From positions 70,806-134,805 of the forward strand of contig CAVPTW010000024.1 of assembly GCA_963708735.1 (NCBI GenBank): DNA of 64,000 nt, in the 5' to 3' direction. The DNA is from JAGPUQ01 sp963708735 (GTDB taxonomy: Bacteria; Pseudomonadota; Gammaproteobacteria; Pseudomonadales; Porticoccaceae). The notes beneath the pieces were generated by a model that was given only the letters and a program-made list of their open reading frames with translations, was not told where the DNA came from and made no database searches. Shown here piece after piece: positions 45,073 to 53,947 of the stretch. Made by a program: the position numbers and the translations under genes. Within the stretch, counting starts at the first letter, position 1. Each line of letters begins with the position of its first letter.

Positions 45073-47025
45073 TTATTTGGCGGATACTGCCAGGGTATCG
45101 GAAACGGCGGTTACCGTTGCGGGTTCAAGATCTGGATGCTCCGCCAGCAGCTTCTCGATCCGGTCCATGAGCGCGTTGCAGCGCCGGATCACCGCGCGGT
45201 AGACCTCCGGTTGCGCCATGTCGATGCCCGCCCGCATCAATAGCGGGTACGGATGCTCGGAGCCGCCGGCCTTCAGGATTGCCAGATACGCCTCCCGCTC
45301 GGCCGCGCCGCCGTTCTGCACCTTTTCCATCAGATCGTAGGCGGCGGCAAGCGAGGTGGCGTACTGATAGACGTAGAACTCGGTATAGAAGTGGGGCACA
45401 TAGGCCCACTCGACCGCATAGGCGTCGTCGACGGTCATCACGCCCTGGGCGTGGCCCAGATAGCGTTTGAGAATATCGCCGTAGATGCGACTCAATTTTT
45501 CGCCCGATAGCGCGCCGCCCTGTTCGATTTCGCGATGGCTGGCGAGTTCGAATTCGGCAAACTGCGCCTGACGAAAAAACGTTCCGCGCAGGCCCTGGAG
45601 CTCCTGGAACAGATAAAACAATTCCTCGCGTGGGGTTTTCGCCGTCGCGCGCAAATGGTTGTAGAGCAGTACCTCGTTGGCGATGGAGGCGATCTCGGCG
45701 ATGAAGGTGGGGTATTCAGCTTTCGCAAAGGGTTGCGTGGTATTTGCCAGCAGGGAATGCATGGCGTGGCCCCACTCGTGGGCGAAGGTGGTGAGGGATT
45801 CGAAATCGTCGTTGTGGTTGAGCAGCAGATAGGGGTGGACGTCGTAGGCGGAACCCATCATGTAGGCGCCGCTGCGCTTGCCTTCGGCCGGGCGAACGTG
45901 CATCCAGTTGTGGTTCAGCGCCTCGGTGAGGCGTCGCTCATACTCCGGTCCCAGGGGCGTCACGGCGGCGCCCACTAGTTCGCGGGCGTCGGCAATCGGG
46001 TAAGTGCGCTGCTGGGGAACCGGGCTCGGATAGAGGTCGTAATAATGCGGGTCCGCGATGCCCAGCACCCGGGCGTGGAGGCGCAGATAGCGGTGCAGGG
46101 TGCCCAGGTTGGCGTTCACCTCGCGCACCAGGGTTTCGTACACCGCGGGCGGGATGGCATCGACGTCGAGCGCTTGGGCGAGACTGGAATCAAAGCCGCG
46201 CATGCGGGCGGTAAAGGCGCTGGCCTTGATCTGCCCGGACAGCGTATTCGCCAGGGTTTCGCTGAATTGGCCGTAGGCGCCGAAAAAGGCGTCGAACACC
46301 GCCTTGCGATCGGCGCGGTTGGGGTCCGTGCGGTACTGGGTGTACTCGCTGGCGCGCAGGGTTACGGATTTCCCGTTCGAGAGGACGATGGTGGGCCAGG
46401 TGATTTCGGCGTTGGTGAGCACGGTGTACGTGTTGGCAACCGCGCTCAGGGGATCGGCCGCCGCCGCCAGGATCTGCTCCTCGCGCGGCGACAGGATGTG
46501 GGCGCCTTTGCGCAGAGTGTTGCGGATCAGGAAATCGTAGTCCGCGAGCGCGGGCGTGGTGGCGAGCCAGGCTTCCAGGGTATCGGCACCGATGCTGATC
46601 AATTCCGGATCCAGGAAGCTCAGCGCCTCGCCGTACTGGCTGTAGAGGGTCTGGGCGCGGGAGAAGCGCTCGCCCGCCGCCGCGTTGCGCAGGTCGGTGT
46701 CGCGGTCCAGATAGGCGTAACTGAACAGCCGCATCAATTCGCGATAGGTGGTGTGGATGCGGTTCAGGCAGTCGGCGAGCACGGCGGCGCCTTCGGCCAG
46801 GTGGCCGCGGCAGGCGGCGATTGCGGCAAGCTGCGACTGGGTAGTGCGAAAGGCGGTTTCCCAGGCGCTCAGGTCGGGGTAGAGATCGCCCAGATTCCAG
46901 GTTTCGGCATTCGCAGGGCGTTCCGGGGTTGCGTTGCTGGCCTCAGCGCCGGCTGAGGTTGCGTTAAGGGCGGTGGCAAAGGCCATTGCGACCAAGGTCG
47001 CGGTAACTACTGGGCGCGCATGCAT
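45073..47025 (-). CDS. pepF: Exported oligoendopeptidase F-like metallopeptidase
   Basis: M3 family zinc peptidase of 650 aa that cleaves short peptides. The catalytic motif is FAHEWGHAMHSLLAN near residue 417 with the third ligand in PTFIAEIASIANE about 25 residues later. The body matches PepF: LYSQYGEALSFLDPEL near 130, ANEVLLYNHL and FYVYQYATSLAAA near 555. Unusually for PepF, the N-terminus is a signal peptide (TATLVAMAFATALNATSAGA then EASN), so it should be periplasmic. ATG at 47025, whose upstream region overlaps a short tandem repeat. Confidence 0.88.
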   Translation of the reverse strand: MHARPVVTATLVAMAFATALNATSAGAEASNATPERPANAETWNLGDLYPDLSAWETAFRTTQSQLAAIAACRGHLAEGAAVLADCLNRIHTTYRELMRLFSYAYLDRDTDLRNAAAGERFSRAQTLYSQYGEALSFLDPELISIGADTLEAWLATTPALADYDFLIRNTLRKGAHILSPREEQILAAAADPLSAVANTYTVLTNAEITWPTIVLSNGKSVTLRASEYTQYRTDPNRADRKAVFDAFFGAYGQFSETLANTLSGQIKASAFTARMRGFDSSLAQALDVDAIPPAVYETLVREVNANLGTLHRYLRLHARVLGIADPHYYDLYPSPVPQQRTYPIADARELVGAAVTPLGPEYERRLTEALNHNWMHVRPAEGKRSGAYMMGSAYDVHPYLLLNHNDDFESLTTFAHEWGHAMHSLLANTTQPFAKAEYPTFIAEIASIANEVLLYNHLRATAKTPREELFYLFQELQGLRGTFFRQAQFAEFELASHREIEQGGALSGEKLSRIYGDILKRYLGHAQGVMTVDDAYAVEWAYVPHFYTEFYVYQYATSLAAAYDLMEKVQNGGAAEREAYLAILKAGGSEHPYPLLMRAGIDMAQPEVYRAVIRRCNALMDRIEKLLAEHPDLEPATVTAVSDTLAVSAK

Positions 47026-47026
47026 G

Positions 47027-47084
47027 GGTTAGTCCTGGGGGTTGGTCCTGTGGGGGTTGGTCCTGTAGGGGTTAGTCCAGTGAC
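47027..47084. repeat. Tandem 15-bp units between xseA and pepF
   Basis: Four copies of GGTTGGTCCTGTGGG-like sequence (the first two bases shorter), start at 47027, 47040, 47055 and 47070. The last copy includes the xseA stop codon, so repeat change could alter the XseA C-terminus or the spacing to pepF. Confidence 0.8.
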
Positions 47085-48490
47085 GATCGATCGCGGTCGG
47101 CGAAATCCCGTGTAGTGGATAGATGGTCCTCGGCGTCGATGCCGGTAACCGTGCAATCGAGGCGGCCGTCGCGGAGGCGCACGCCGATCTCGGCACCGAC
47201 GTGGGTGGCGGTCACCTGGCCGATGCTGCGGCCGCCGCGGTCGAGGACGATGGCGTACCCGCGCTCCAGGGTACTCAGCGGGCTGACGGCGTGCAGCACG
47301 GCGGCGCGCGTTTCCAGATGCTCGCGGGTCTGGGCGAGCCGCTGGCGCATGTGCTGAAGCAGGCTCGCGTCCAGTTGTTCAACGCGCATGCGAGCCTGCG
47401 CCAGCCGCTGGCGCGGATCGTGGCGCTCCCGCCGCACATCCAGGTGGTGCAGTCGCGCGGCCTCTGTCGCGAGGCGTGCGCGCATCGCACTGACGAGACG
47501 GATTTCCAGATGATCCAGATGCTGGGCCTGACGTTCGAGGCGCTCGCGGGGATGGCGCAGGCGGCGGCGCAGCGCTTCCAGGTGCGTGCCCAAGCGTTGC
47601 AATTGCGTCCCGAGGCTGCGCTCCAGCCGGCGCTGATAGCCGGCCAGCGCCACCAGCAGTTCGTTCTGATCGGGGCTGGCCAGCTCGGCCGCCGCGGACG
47701 GCGTCGGGGCGCGGAGATCGGCGGCGAAATCGGCGATGGTCACATCGGTTTCGTGCCCCACGCCGCAGATGACGGGAATGGCGCTCGCCGCCACGGCCCG
47801 CGCCACGGCCGCTTCGTTGAAGGGCCACAGATCCTCCAGCGAGCCGCCGCCGCGGGTGAGAATCAACAGGTCGCAGGCGCCGTGGCGGTTGGCGAAGTCG
47901 AGTGCGGCGACGATACCGGCCGCGGCGTCGCTGCCCTGCACGGGCGTCGGGTAGATGAGTACCGGCAGCGCCGGAAAGCGCCGCCGCAGTACGCGCAGGA
48001 CATCCTGGATGGCCGCGCCGGTCGGCGATGTCACCACACCCAGACAGCGCGGCAGCGCCGGCAGGGCGCGCTTGCGCGCGGCGTCGAACAATCCCTCCGC
48101 GGCCAGGAGGGCCTTGAGTTCGTCGAAGCGGCGTTGCAGCAGACCCTGGCCCGCCGGTTCCATGTGATCGACGATCAGTTGATAGTCGCCCCGTGGCTCG
48201 TACAGGCCGATGCGTCCACGCACCAGAACTTGCTGACCGGATACGGGGCGCAGGTTGAGCAGCCGGTTGCGGGTGCGAAACATGGCTGCCCGCACCTGCG
48301 CGTGCTCGTCCTTGAGGGTGAAATACCAGTGTCCGGATGCCGGGCAGGAAAAATTGGTGAGTTCGCCTTCTACCCAGAGCAGCGGCAGATGGGTTTCGAG
48401 CAACTGGCGCGCGCGGCGGTTGAGCGCCGAGACGCTGAGTACCTGGCGAGCGGTAGCGGTGACTTCGATGGGGTCCGGGAGCTCGGCCAT
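47072..48490 (-). CDS. xseA: Exodeoxyribonuclease VII large subunit
   Basis: Catalytic subunit of the single-strand-specific ExoVII (472 aa), which works with XseB. The N-terminal OB fold reads LLWVEGELTNFSCPASGHWY near residue 30 and FTLKDEHAQVRAAMF. The nuclease core contains GVVTSPTGAAIQDVL near 140, LTRGGGSLEDLWPFNE near 195 and GVGHETDVTIADFAAD near 237. A long coiled coil follows, ending with a LERGYAIVLDRGG segment. The ATG at 48490 is chosen; a longer open frame reaches the guaB promoter. xseA and guaB are divergent, as commonly seen. Confidence 0.95.
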   Translation of the reverse strand: MAELPDPIEVTATARQVLSVSALNRRARQLLETHLPLLWVEGELTNFSCPASGHWYFTLKDEHAQVRAAMFRTRNRLLNLRPVSGQQVLVRGRIGLYEPRGDYQLIVDHMEPAGQGLLQRRFDELKALLAAEGLFDAARKRALPALPRCLGVVTSPTGAAIQDVLRVLRRRFPALPVLIYPTPVQGSDAAAGIVAALDFANRHGACDLLILTRGGGSLEDLWPFNEAAVARAVAASAIPVICGVGHETDVTIADFAADLRAPTPSAAAELASPDQNELLVALAGYQRRLERSLGTQLQRLGTHLEALRRRLRHPRERLERQAQHLDHLEIRLVSAMRARLATEAARLHHLDVRRERHDPRQRLAQARMRVEQLDASLLQHMRQRLAQTREHLETRAAVLHAVSPLSTLERGYAIVLDRGGRSIGQVTATHVGAEIGVRLRDGRLDCTVTGIDAEDHLSTTRDFADRDRSSLD

Positions 48491-48538
48491 GGCGGCATTG
48501 TAACCTTCGTGTTCGCGGCATCGTTCCGGCGGTTTCGG

Positions 48539-48567
48539 TTTACCGGCTGCCGGGGCACCGATATAAT
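48539..48567 (+). promoter_or_regulatory. Probable sigma-70 promoter of guaB
   Basis: TTTACC at 48539 and TATAAT at 48562 are separated by 17 bases and lie 37 bases before the guaB start. The -10 is consensus. A GC-rich stretch follows it, as expected for a stringently controlled guaBA promoter. Confidence 0.6.
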
Positions 48568-48603
48568 CGGGCGCCTTCCGGGACCGGCCCGCCGGCACAG
48601 GCC

Positions 48604-50079
48604 ATGCTCAGAATCGATCAGGAAGCCCTCACCTTCGACGATGTCCTGCTGCTGCCGGGTTATTCCGATGTAATGCCGCGCGACGTCAGTCTGCATACCC
48701 GCCTCACCCGCTCCATCAAGCTCAATATCCCGCTGATATCCGCCGCCATGGACACCGTCACCGAGGCGCGCCTGGCGATTGCCCTGGCCCAGGAAGGCGG
48801 TATCGGGATCATCCACAAGAGCATGAGCATCGAGCAGCAGGCCGCGGAAGTGCGTGCCGTGAAGAAGTTCGAGAGCGGGGTCGTCAAGGATCCGATCACC
48901 ATCGAAGCCGATACGCCGATTCGCGATCTGCTCGCGCTCACCCGGGAGCACAACATCTCCGGCGTGCCCGTGTTGCGCGGCGGTGATCTGGTGGGAATCG
49001 TTACCCGGCGCGACGTGCGCTTTGAAACCAACCCCGACGCGCCGGTTTCCGCCGTGATGACGCCGCGCGAGCGTCTGGTGACGGTGCGCGAGGGCGCGAG
49101 CCCGGAGGAAGTCAAACGTCTGCTGCACACCCATCGCATCGAGAAGGTGCTGGTGGTGAACGAGCGCTTCGAGCTGCGCGGTCTGGTGACCGTCAAGGAC
49201 ATCGACAAGGCCGAGCGCTATCCGGATTCCTGCAAGGATGAGTTCGGCCGTCTGCGCGTGGGCGCTTCGGTCGGCACCGGTCCCGACACCGACGCGCGCG
49301 TCGAGGCGCTGGTGGCGGCGGGGGCCGACGTGCTGGTGGTGGATACCGCGCACGGCCATTCCAGTGGTGTGCTGGCCCGTGTCGACTGGATCAAGCGCCG
49401 GTTTCCGGCGGTCCAGGTGATCGGCGGCAATATCGCGACCGGTGAAGCGGCCCTGGCCCTGGTCGAAGCGGGCGCCGATGCCGTCAAGGTGGGGATCGGA
49501 CCCGGCTCGATCTGCACCACCCGGGTTGTCACCGGCGTTGGCGTGCCCCAGATCAGCGCCATTGCCAATGTGGTGAAGGCGCTGGAGCATCTCGAAATCC
49601 CGGTCATCGCCGACGGCGGGATACGCTTTTCCGGCGACATCGCCAAAGCCATTGCCGCCGGCGCGGACGTGGTCATGGTGGGCTCGCTGCTCGCCGGTAC
49701 CGAGGAAGCACCCGGCGAGATCGAGCTGTATCAGGGCCGCACCTACAAGGCCTATCGCGGCATGGGATCCATCGGCGCCATGGCGCAGACCCAGGGTTCC
49801 AGCGATCGCTATTTTCAGGATGCCCGCGTCGGCGCCGACAAGCTGGTGCCGGAAGGCATCGAGGGCCGGGTTCCCTACAAGGGACCGGTATCCACCATCA
49901 TTCATCAACTGATGGGCGGTCTGCGTTCGGCCATGGGTTACACCGGCTGTCGCGACATCGAGCTGTTGCGCAACAAGCCGCGGTTTGTGCGCATCACCGG
50001 CGCCGGCATGCAGGAGAGCCACGTCCACGACGTGGGGATCACCAAGGAAACCCCCAATTATCCGGTCGGTGGCCGCTGA
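48604..50079 (+). CDS. guaB: Inosine-5'-monophosphate dehydrogenase
   Basis: IMPDH of 491 aa, converting IMP to XMP with NAD. The barrel starts LTFDDVLLLPGYSDV; two CBS domains lie near residues 95-205. The catalytic loop GPGSICTTR near residue 300 carries the nucleophilic Cys, then VIADGGIRFSGDIAKAIAAG near 336 and the flap YRGMGSIGAM near 384. ATG at 48604. It is followed by guaA after 53 bp on the same strand, so the two form the usual guaBA operon for GMP synthesis. Confidence 0.97.
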   Translation: MLRIDQEALTFDDVLLLPGYSDVMPRDVSLHTRLTRSIKLNIPLISAAMDTVTEARLAIALAQEGGIGIIHKSMSIEQQAAEVRAVKKFESGVVKDPITIEADTPIRDLLALTREHNISGVPVLRGGDLVGIVTRRDVRFETNPDAPVSAVMTPRERLVTVREGASPEEVKRLLHTHRIEKVLVVNERFELRGLVTVKDIDKAERYPDSCKDEFGRLRVGASVGTGPDTDARVEALVAAGADVLVVDTAHGHSSGVLARVDWIKRRFPAVQVIGGNIATGEAALALVEAGADAVKVGIGPGSICTTRVVTGVGVPQISAIANVVKALEHLEIPVIADGGIRFSGDIAKAIAAGADVVMVGSLLAGTEEAPGEIELYQGRTYKAYRGMGSIGAMAQTQGSSDRYFQDARVGADKLVPEGIEGRVPYKGPVSTIIHQLMGGLRSAMGYTGCRDIELLRNKPRFVRITGAGMQESHVHDVGITKETPNYPVGGR

Positions 50080-50132
50080 CCCAGGGCGCCTGCCGCCGCC
50101 ATTGCGCCGGCTGCGCCGGTGAGAGAATCGTG

Positions 50133-51713
50133 ATGACCACCGACCTTCATGCCGCCCGTATCCTGATTTTGGATTTTGGGTCCCAGTACACCCAGTTGAT
50201 CGCGCGCCGGGTCCGCGAGATCGGCGTCTATTCCGAAATCCGTCCCTGCGATCTGCCGGCCGCCGAACTGCGCGCGTTGCGGCCCCGGGGTGTGATCCTG
50301 TCCGGCGGGCCGGAGTCGGTCACCGCCGCGCAGGCGCCGCGCGTGCCGGCCGCGGTGTTCGATCTGGGTGTGCCGGTACTCGGCATCTGCTACGGCATGC
50401 AGGGCATGGCCGCGCATTTCGGCGGGCGCGTGGAGAGTTCCGAGCAGCGCGAGTTCGGCTACGCCCAGGTCGCCGTGCGCAATGCCGATCCCCTGTTGCA
50501 CGACATCAAGGATCATGTGGACCCGGTGACCGGGGATGCCCTCCTGGACGTCTGGATGAGTCACGGCGATCAGGTCGTGGCACTGCCCGAGGGCTTCGAG
50601 GTGATGGCGTCCACGCCGTCCTGTCGGATCGCCGGCATGTACCACAATGACCGGCCTTTTTTCGGCCTTCAGTTCCACCCGGAAGTGACTCACACGACGC
50701 AGGGCGGACGCATCTTCGAACACTTCGTGCGTTCGATCTGCGGTTGCGAAGCGCTCTGGACCCCGGCCAATATCGCCGACGATGCCGTGGCCCGGGCGCA
50801 CGCGCTGGTGGGTGAAGACGAGGTGTTGCTCGGCCTCTCCGGCGGTGTGGATTCCTCGGTGGTAGCGGCCCTGCTGCACCGCGCCATCGGCTCCCGGCTC
50901 ACCTGCGTGTTTGTCGATAACGGGCTGCTGCGCAAGGGCGAGGGCGATCAGGTCATGGATACCTTCGCCCGCAACATGGGCGTGAAAGTGATCCGCGTCG
51001 ATGCGGAAGATCTGTTCCTGGAACGCCTGCGCGGCGTCGTCGATCCGGAAGCCAAGCGCAAGCTCATCGGCGCGGCCTTCATCGATGTGTTCGAGCGCGA
51101 AGCCGCGCGTCTGCCCCAGGTCAAATGGCTGGCCCAGGGCACGATTTATCCCGACGTCATCGAATCCGCCGCAGCCGGCGCCGGCAAGGCCCATGTGATC
51201 AAGTCCCACCACAATGTCGGCGGTCTTCCGGACACCATGAAATTGCAGCTCATCGAGCCGCTGCGGGAACTGTTCAAGGACGAAGTCCGGCGCGTCGGAC
51301 TGGAACTCGGCCTGCCTCGCGACATGGTCTACCGGCACCCCTTTCCCGGCCCGGGTCTCGGGGTGCGGATCCTGGGCGAAGTGAAACACGACCATGCGGT
51401 GGTGCTGCGCGAAGCCGATGGGATCTTTATCGAGGAACTGCGCGCGGCGGGTCTGTATGAAAAAGTCAGCCAGGCCTTTGCCGTCTTTCTGCCGGTGAAA
51501 TCCGTCGGAGTGGTAGGCGATGCGCGCCGCTATGAACCCGTGATTGCCCTGCGCGCCGTGGAAACCATCGACTTCATGACCGCGCGCTGGGCGCATCTCC
51601 CCTACGAATTCCTGGAGCGGGTATCTAACCGCATCATCAACGAAATCGCCGGTATATCGCGGGTGGTTTACGACATTTCCGGCAAGCCGCCGGCGACGAT
51701 CGAGTGGGAGTGA
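50133..51713 (+). CDS. guaA: GMP synthase (glutamine-hydrolysing)
   Basis: 526 aa, converts XMP to GMP with glutamine and ATP. The class I glutaminase domain has LDFGSQYTQLIARRVRE at the start and the nucleophile in VLGICYGMQGMAAHF near residue 88. The ATP-pyrophosphatase domain has LLGLSGGVDSSVVAALLHRA near 233, and the dimerisation domain carries HPFPGPGLGVRILGE near 403. ATG at 50133, one codon after an in-frame GTG. The last codons (TIEWE then TGA) are the apparent attachment site for the accessory DNA to the right: the same sequence recurs at 58141. Confidence 0.97.
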   Translation: MTTDLHAARILILDFGSQYTQLIARRVREIGVYSEIRPCDLPAAELRALRPRGVILSGGPESVTAAQAPRVPAAVFDLGVPVLGICYGMQGMAAHFGGRVESSEQREFGYAQVAVRNADPLLHDIKDHVDPVTGDALLDVWMSHGDQVVALPEGFEVMASTPSCRIAGMYHNDRPFFGLQFHPEVTHTTQGGRIFEHFVRSICGCEALWTPANIADDAVARAHALVGEDEVLLGLSGGVDSSVVAALLHRAIGSRLTCVFVDNGLLRKGEGDQVMDTFARNMGVKVIRVDAEDLFLERLRGVVDPEAKRKLIGAAFIDVFEREAARLPQVKWLAQGTIYPDVIESAAAGAGKAHVIKSHHNVGGLPDTMKLQLIEPLRELFKDEVRRVGLELGLPRDMVYRHPFPGPGLGVRILGEVKHDHAVVLREADGIFIEELRAAGLYEKVSQAFAVFLPVKSVGVVGDARRYEPVIALRAVETIDFMTARWAHLPYEFLERVSNRIINEIAGISRVVYDISGKPPATIEWE

Positions 51714-52105
51714 CGCGCGTCCGAAGAGTCAAGAATTTATTCAGCACTATCAGTGGCTTGTTGGTTTTTGACGATCACTTCGGCCACATCGTCAATTGCG
51801 CGGATTTTCGGCGGTAAGCGATTGATGTCGAAAGGCTTCGCGCCTGTCATCTGTCGGCGGTTCGCGCATGCAGTGCGAAGATTTGACGGTAAACCTGACG
51901 GTAGATATGTTCTTGAAATCTCGGTGTCTGCATTTACCGTATTTCGCCGTCAAGATTTCATAGATCGCATTTACCGTCGCATCCCTGCGGCTTCGGCGGT
52001 AAAACGAAGTAAGAAAGACCTGCAAATAAAGGCTCTTCGCGAAGGTTGAGTGCTTCATAGCGGCGTTCCGTTCAATATTTACTGCGCAGTAAATATCGGT
52101 ATTTT
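51702..52105 (+). repeat. Left copy of the guaA-end direct repeat
   Basis: Contains the guaA tail, then about 390 bp that match 58141-58509 with scattered changes. It includes two TGACGGTA motifs 12 bp apart (51884, 51896), inverted TTTACCGT motifs (51933, 51970) and a 22-bp palindrome (52075-52096). Relative to the right copy it has about 35 extra bases around the TTTACCGT motifs. Short open frames of 88-98 codons here are by-products; the stretch to 52159 holds no gene I can support. Confidence 0.85.
52075..52096. promoter_or_regulatory. 22-bp perfect palindrome, left copy
   Basis: ATATTTACTGC followed by its exact complement GCAGTAAATAT. The identical palindrome occurs at 58479-58500. Conservation of all 22 bases while flanking sequence has diverged suggests a bound site. 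Confidence 0.6.
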
Positions 52106-52159
52106 ATCGAATATGGATGCGAGGGCTAAGCCGATATTTCTCGGCACTTCGGTGATCAA

Positions 52160-53173
52160 TTACGCTCTTGAATTCGCCTTCAATTGAATCGCCCGGCATC
52201 GATCGAGCAGAGTTCCAAAGGGTTCAACGTCGTCGAGAAACAAGCCGTCATCGACCATGTGCTGATAGTCGGCAGCCAATTTGGCCAACGCGCCGTCATC
52301 AGGTACGAGTTGGAGCCCACCGGCGACGGCAACGTGATAGTCGATGACATCGCCATGCGTGTTCTTTTCTGCAAAGAACACGCTCTTGTGTTCGGCAACT
52401 GCTCGGGCGAGGGCTTTGTCCGCGATGGCTGCGTCGGCGAAGCCGGCGGCATCCAGTCGCGTCACGTCGTGCCAGTGACGCGCGAAGCGGTCACCACCCC
52501 GGAACTCGCCTTGCGCGCAGAAAACGTGAATTGCCGTGGCCTTCTCCCAGAAGGTGCGCTCGGCGCGCATGACCTGCGGTGTGGCGGTCGGAAACTCCAC
52601 CCCTTGCAGATACGCGGCCGCATCGCAGCGGATGGCGCGTGGTTCGCTGGGCTCGCCGGTCGAGCGGGCACCGAACTCCAACATGACGGCGGGCGCGACA
52701 TAACCGGTGCCGGTGGCCAGCGGTGCGTAGTCGATGAACACTTTGTTGCTCTCGGCCCGCACGGTTGCCGGTAGGCCATATTGCTCAAGGTCGTGCTTGA
52801 GACGTGGCACGATCTCGGCGCTGACCCAGTCCGACAGGCGCGCACGAATCTCCTTGCTCCACTTCTTTTCCTGGCTCTTGCTGACCGGCAGCGGGGCATC
52901 CGCATCGCCCACCAGATCGCCGGCGATGGCGCGGATGTCGTAAGTCAAGTCCACGTCTTCGGAGAAGCGCCGGATGACGCCATAAGCCTTCGACAAGGAC
53001 GTGCCGCCCTTGAATACCAAGTGGTCAGCGTAGGGGCCGGCAAAGAGGTGCCGCAGCGACCAGACCACCCAGATGTCTTTTTCCAGCAGATGGGGCAGGA
53101 GGCCCGAAGTGTTGGCTGCCGCGTCGAGCGCGTCCAGACGTTCGGCGGTGGAGAGCTGGAAGAACTCAGCCAT
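52160..53173 (-). CDS. AbiEii/AbiGii-type nucleotidyltransferase toxin
   Basis: Toxin of 337 aa of the type IV AbiE abortive-infection system. The DNA-polymerase-beta-like nucleotidyltransferase signature is clear: VFKGGTSLSKAYGVIRRFSE near residue 53 followed by DVDLTYD with the paired Asp residues. The family segments RTFWEKATAIHVF near 207 and RHWHDVTRLD near 232 follow. Related enzymes add nucleotides to tRNA or other acceptors and arrest growth. ATG at 53173; it overlaps the antitoxin stop by 8 bp, so the pair is one transcript read leftward. Confidence 0.92.
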   Translation of the reverse strand: MAEFFQLSTAERLDALDAAANTSGLLPHLLEKDIWVVWSLRHLFAGPYADHLVFKGGTSLSKAYGVIRRFSEDVDLTYDIRAIAGDLVGDADAPLPVSKSQEKKWSKEIRARLSDWVSAEIVPRLKHDLEQYGLPATVRAESNKVFIDYAPLATGTGYVAPAVMLEFGARSTGEPSEPRAIRCDAAAYLQGVEFPTATPQVMRAERTFWEKATAIHVFCAQGEFRGGDRFARHWHDVTRLDAAGFADAAIADKALARAVAEHKSVFFAEKNTHGDVIDYHVAVAGGLQLVPDDGALAKLAADYQHMVDDGLFLDDVEPFGTLLDRCRAIQLKANSRA

Positions 53174-53762
53174 GGGTCACCAGGGCGCTGATTTCTTGAG
53201 CCATCCAGGTCGGCAGACGCGCCCGTGCCGACGCGACTTCCTTCAGCTCGGACGGCGGCAGCTTGGTGCGCAGCTTCCGGATCGCTTCGCCGGCTTTTTC
53301 CGGGCCCAGCCAGGCCAGTGCCCGCACTACTTCGCCGGCGGCCCGCCCAGGAAAGATCAGTTGCCAAATCGGCGCGTGCCGGAACTCGACCATCTGTGCG
53401 CCCAATTTCAAGCGGCGGCTGGGGCCGGACGTGAGATAGACCGCCCGCATCGGCACCTGCGTGGTCAGGCCCAGCGCGTTGGCGGCGGCGGCACCGTGCG
53501 ACACGATGGTTTCCCCGCGCTGGTTCGCAAGGCCCTCGACCATCTTGACGGCCGATGGCGCACGGGTACCAAAGCGGCTCTCGACGGGCAGGACATAGAT
53601 ACCGCGACCCGCGCGCAGCAGGGCGCCGCGCTGCATCAGGCGGGACAACACTTGATCTACGGCTGCGCGACTGCCCAGGTGCAAGAGTTCTTTGGCGACC
53701 AAAGGGGTGCCCTCCGGCAATCCGGCGGCGTGCTCCAGCACTTGTTTGGCGAGGGTCTGCAT
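53166..53762 (-). CDS. AbiEi-type antitoxin / transcriptional regulator (DUF6088)
   Basis: Antitoxin of 198 aa. An N-terminal winged helix (AKELLHLGSRAAVDQVLSRL then MQRGALLRAGRGIYVLP, residues 20-58) should bind its own promoter. A C-terminal domain (AVYLTSGPSRRLKLGAQMVE near residue 107) matches AbiEi/DUF6088 proteins. It precedes the toxin with an 8-bp overlap, the normal AbiE order. A CAGGAG ribosome site and a good promoter lie directly upstream. Confidence 0.9.
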   Translation of the reverse strand: MQTLAKQVLEHAAGLPEGTPLVAKELLHLGSRAAVDQVLSRLMQRGALLRAGRGIYVLPVESRFGTRAPSAVKMVEGLANQRGETIVSHGAAAANALGLTTQVPMRAVYLTSGPSRRLKLGAQMVEFRHAPIWQLIFPGRAAGEVVRALAWLGPEKAGEAIRKLRTKLPPSELKEVASARARLPTWMAQEISALVTHG

Positions 53763-53785
53763 GGCGATATCTCCTGACTGGTAGA

Positions 53786-53814
53786 ATTATGAGGCTACTT
53801 CTGACACTTTGCAA
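53786..53814 (-). promoter_or_regulatory. Promoter of the AbiE operon
   Basis: Read on the minus strand: TTGCAA, 17 bases, CATAAT, then the AbiEi start 24 bases downstream of the -10. The match and spacing are good for sigma-70. Confidence 0.6.
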
Positions 53815-53887
53815 GTACCACGTATCAAGGCTCGCGCGGGGCAGAGTCGACCAAGCGGTATTACGACCTCGATGTTGGCGAAAAAGA

Positions 53888-53947
53888 TTGACGAATCTAA
53901 AAAATTGCACGAAAATTCAGTTGACGAATTTAAAAAGGTGCACAAAA
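53888..53947. repeat. Two direct repeats, 33 bp apart, at the start of the next gene
   Basis: TTGACGAATCTAAAAAATTG and TTGACGAATTTAAAAAGGTG begin at 53888 and 53921, each followed by CAC. They are either operator copies for the divergent AbiE/53947 promoters or, if the gene starts at 53872, an 11-codon repeat. The 33-bp period fits both. Confidence 0.6.

Noticed and set aside
48370..50028. 552-codon minus-strand open frame
   Set aside because: Antisense shadow of guaB, which has full IMPDH motifs; His/Gly/Ala-rich translation without domains.
51753..52058. Open frames of 98 (plus) and 88 (minus) codons in the end repeat
   Set aside because: A related minus frame recurs at 58231-58428, but only because the DNA repeat is shared. 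The plus frame is not kept in the second copy, and the motifs there are better read as binding sites.
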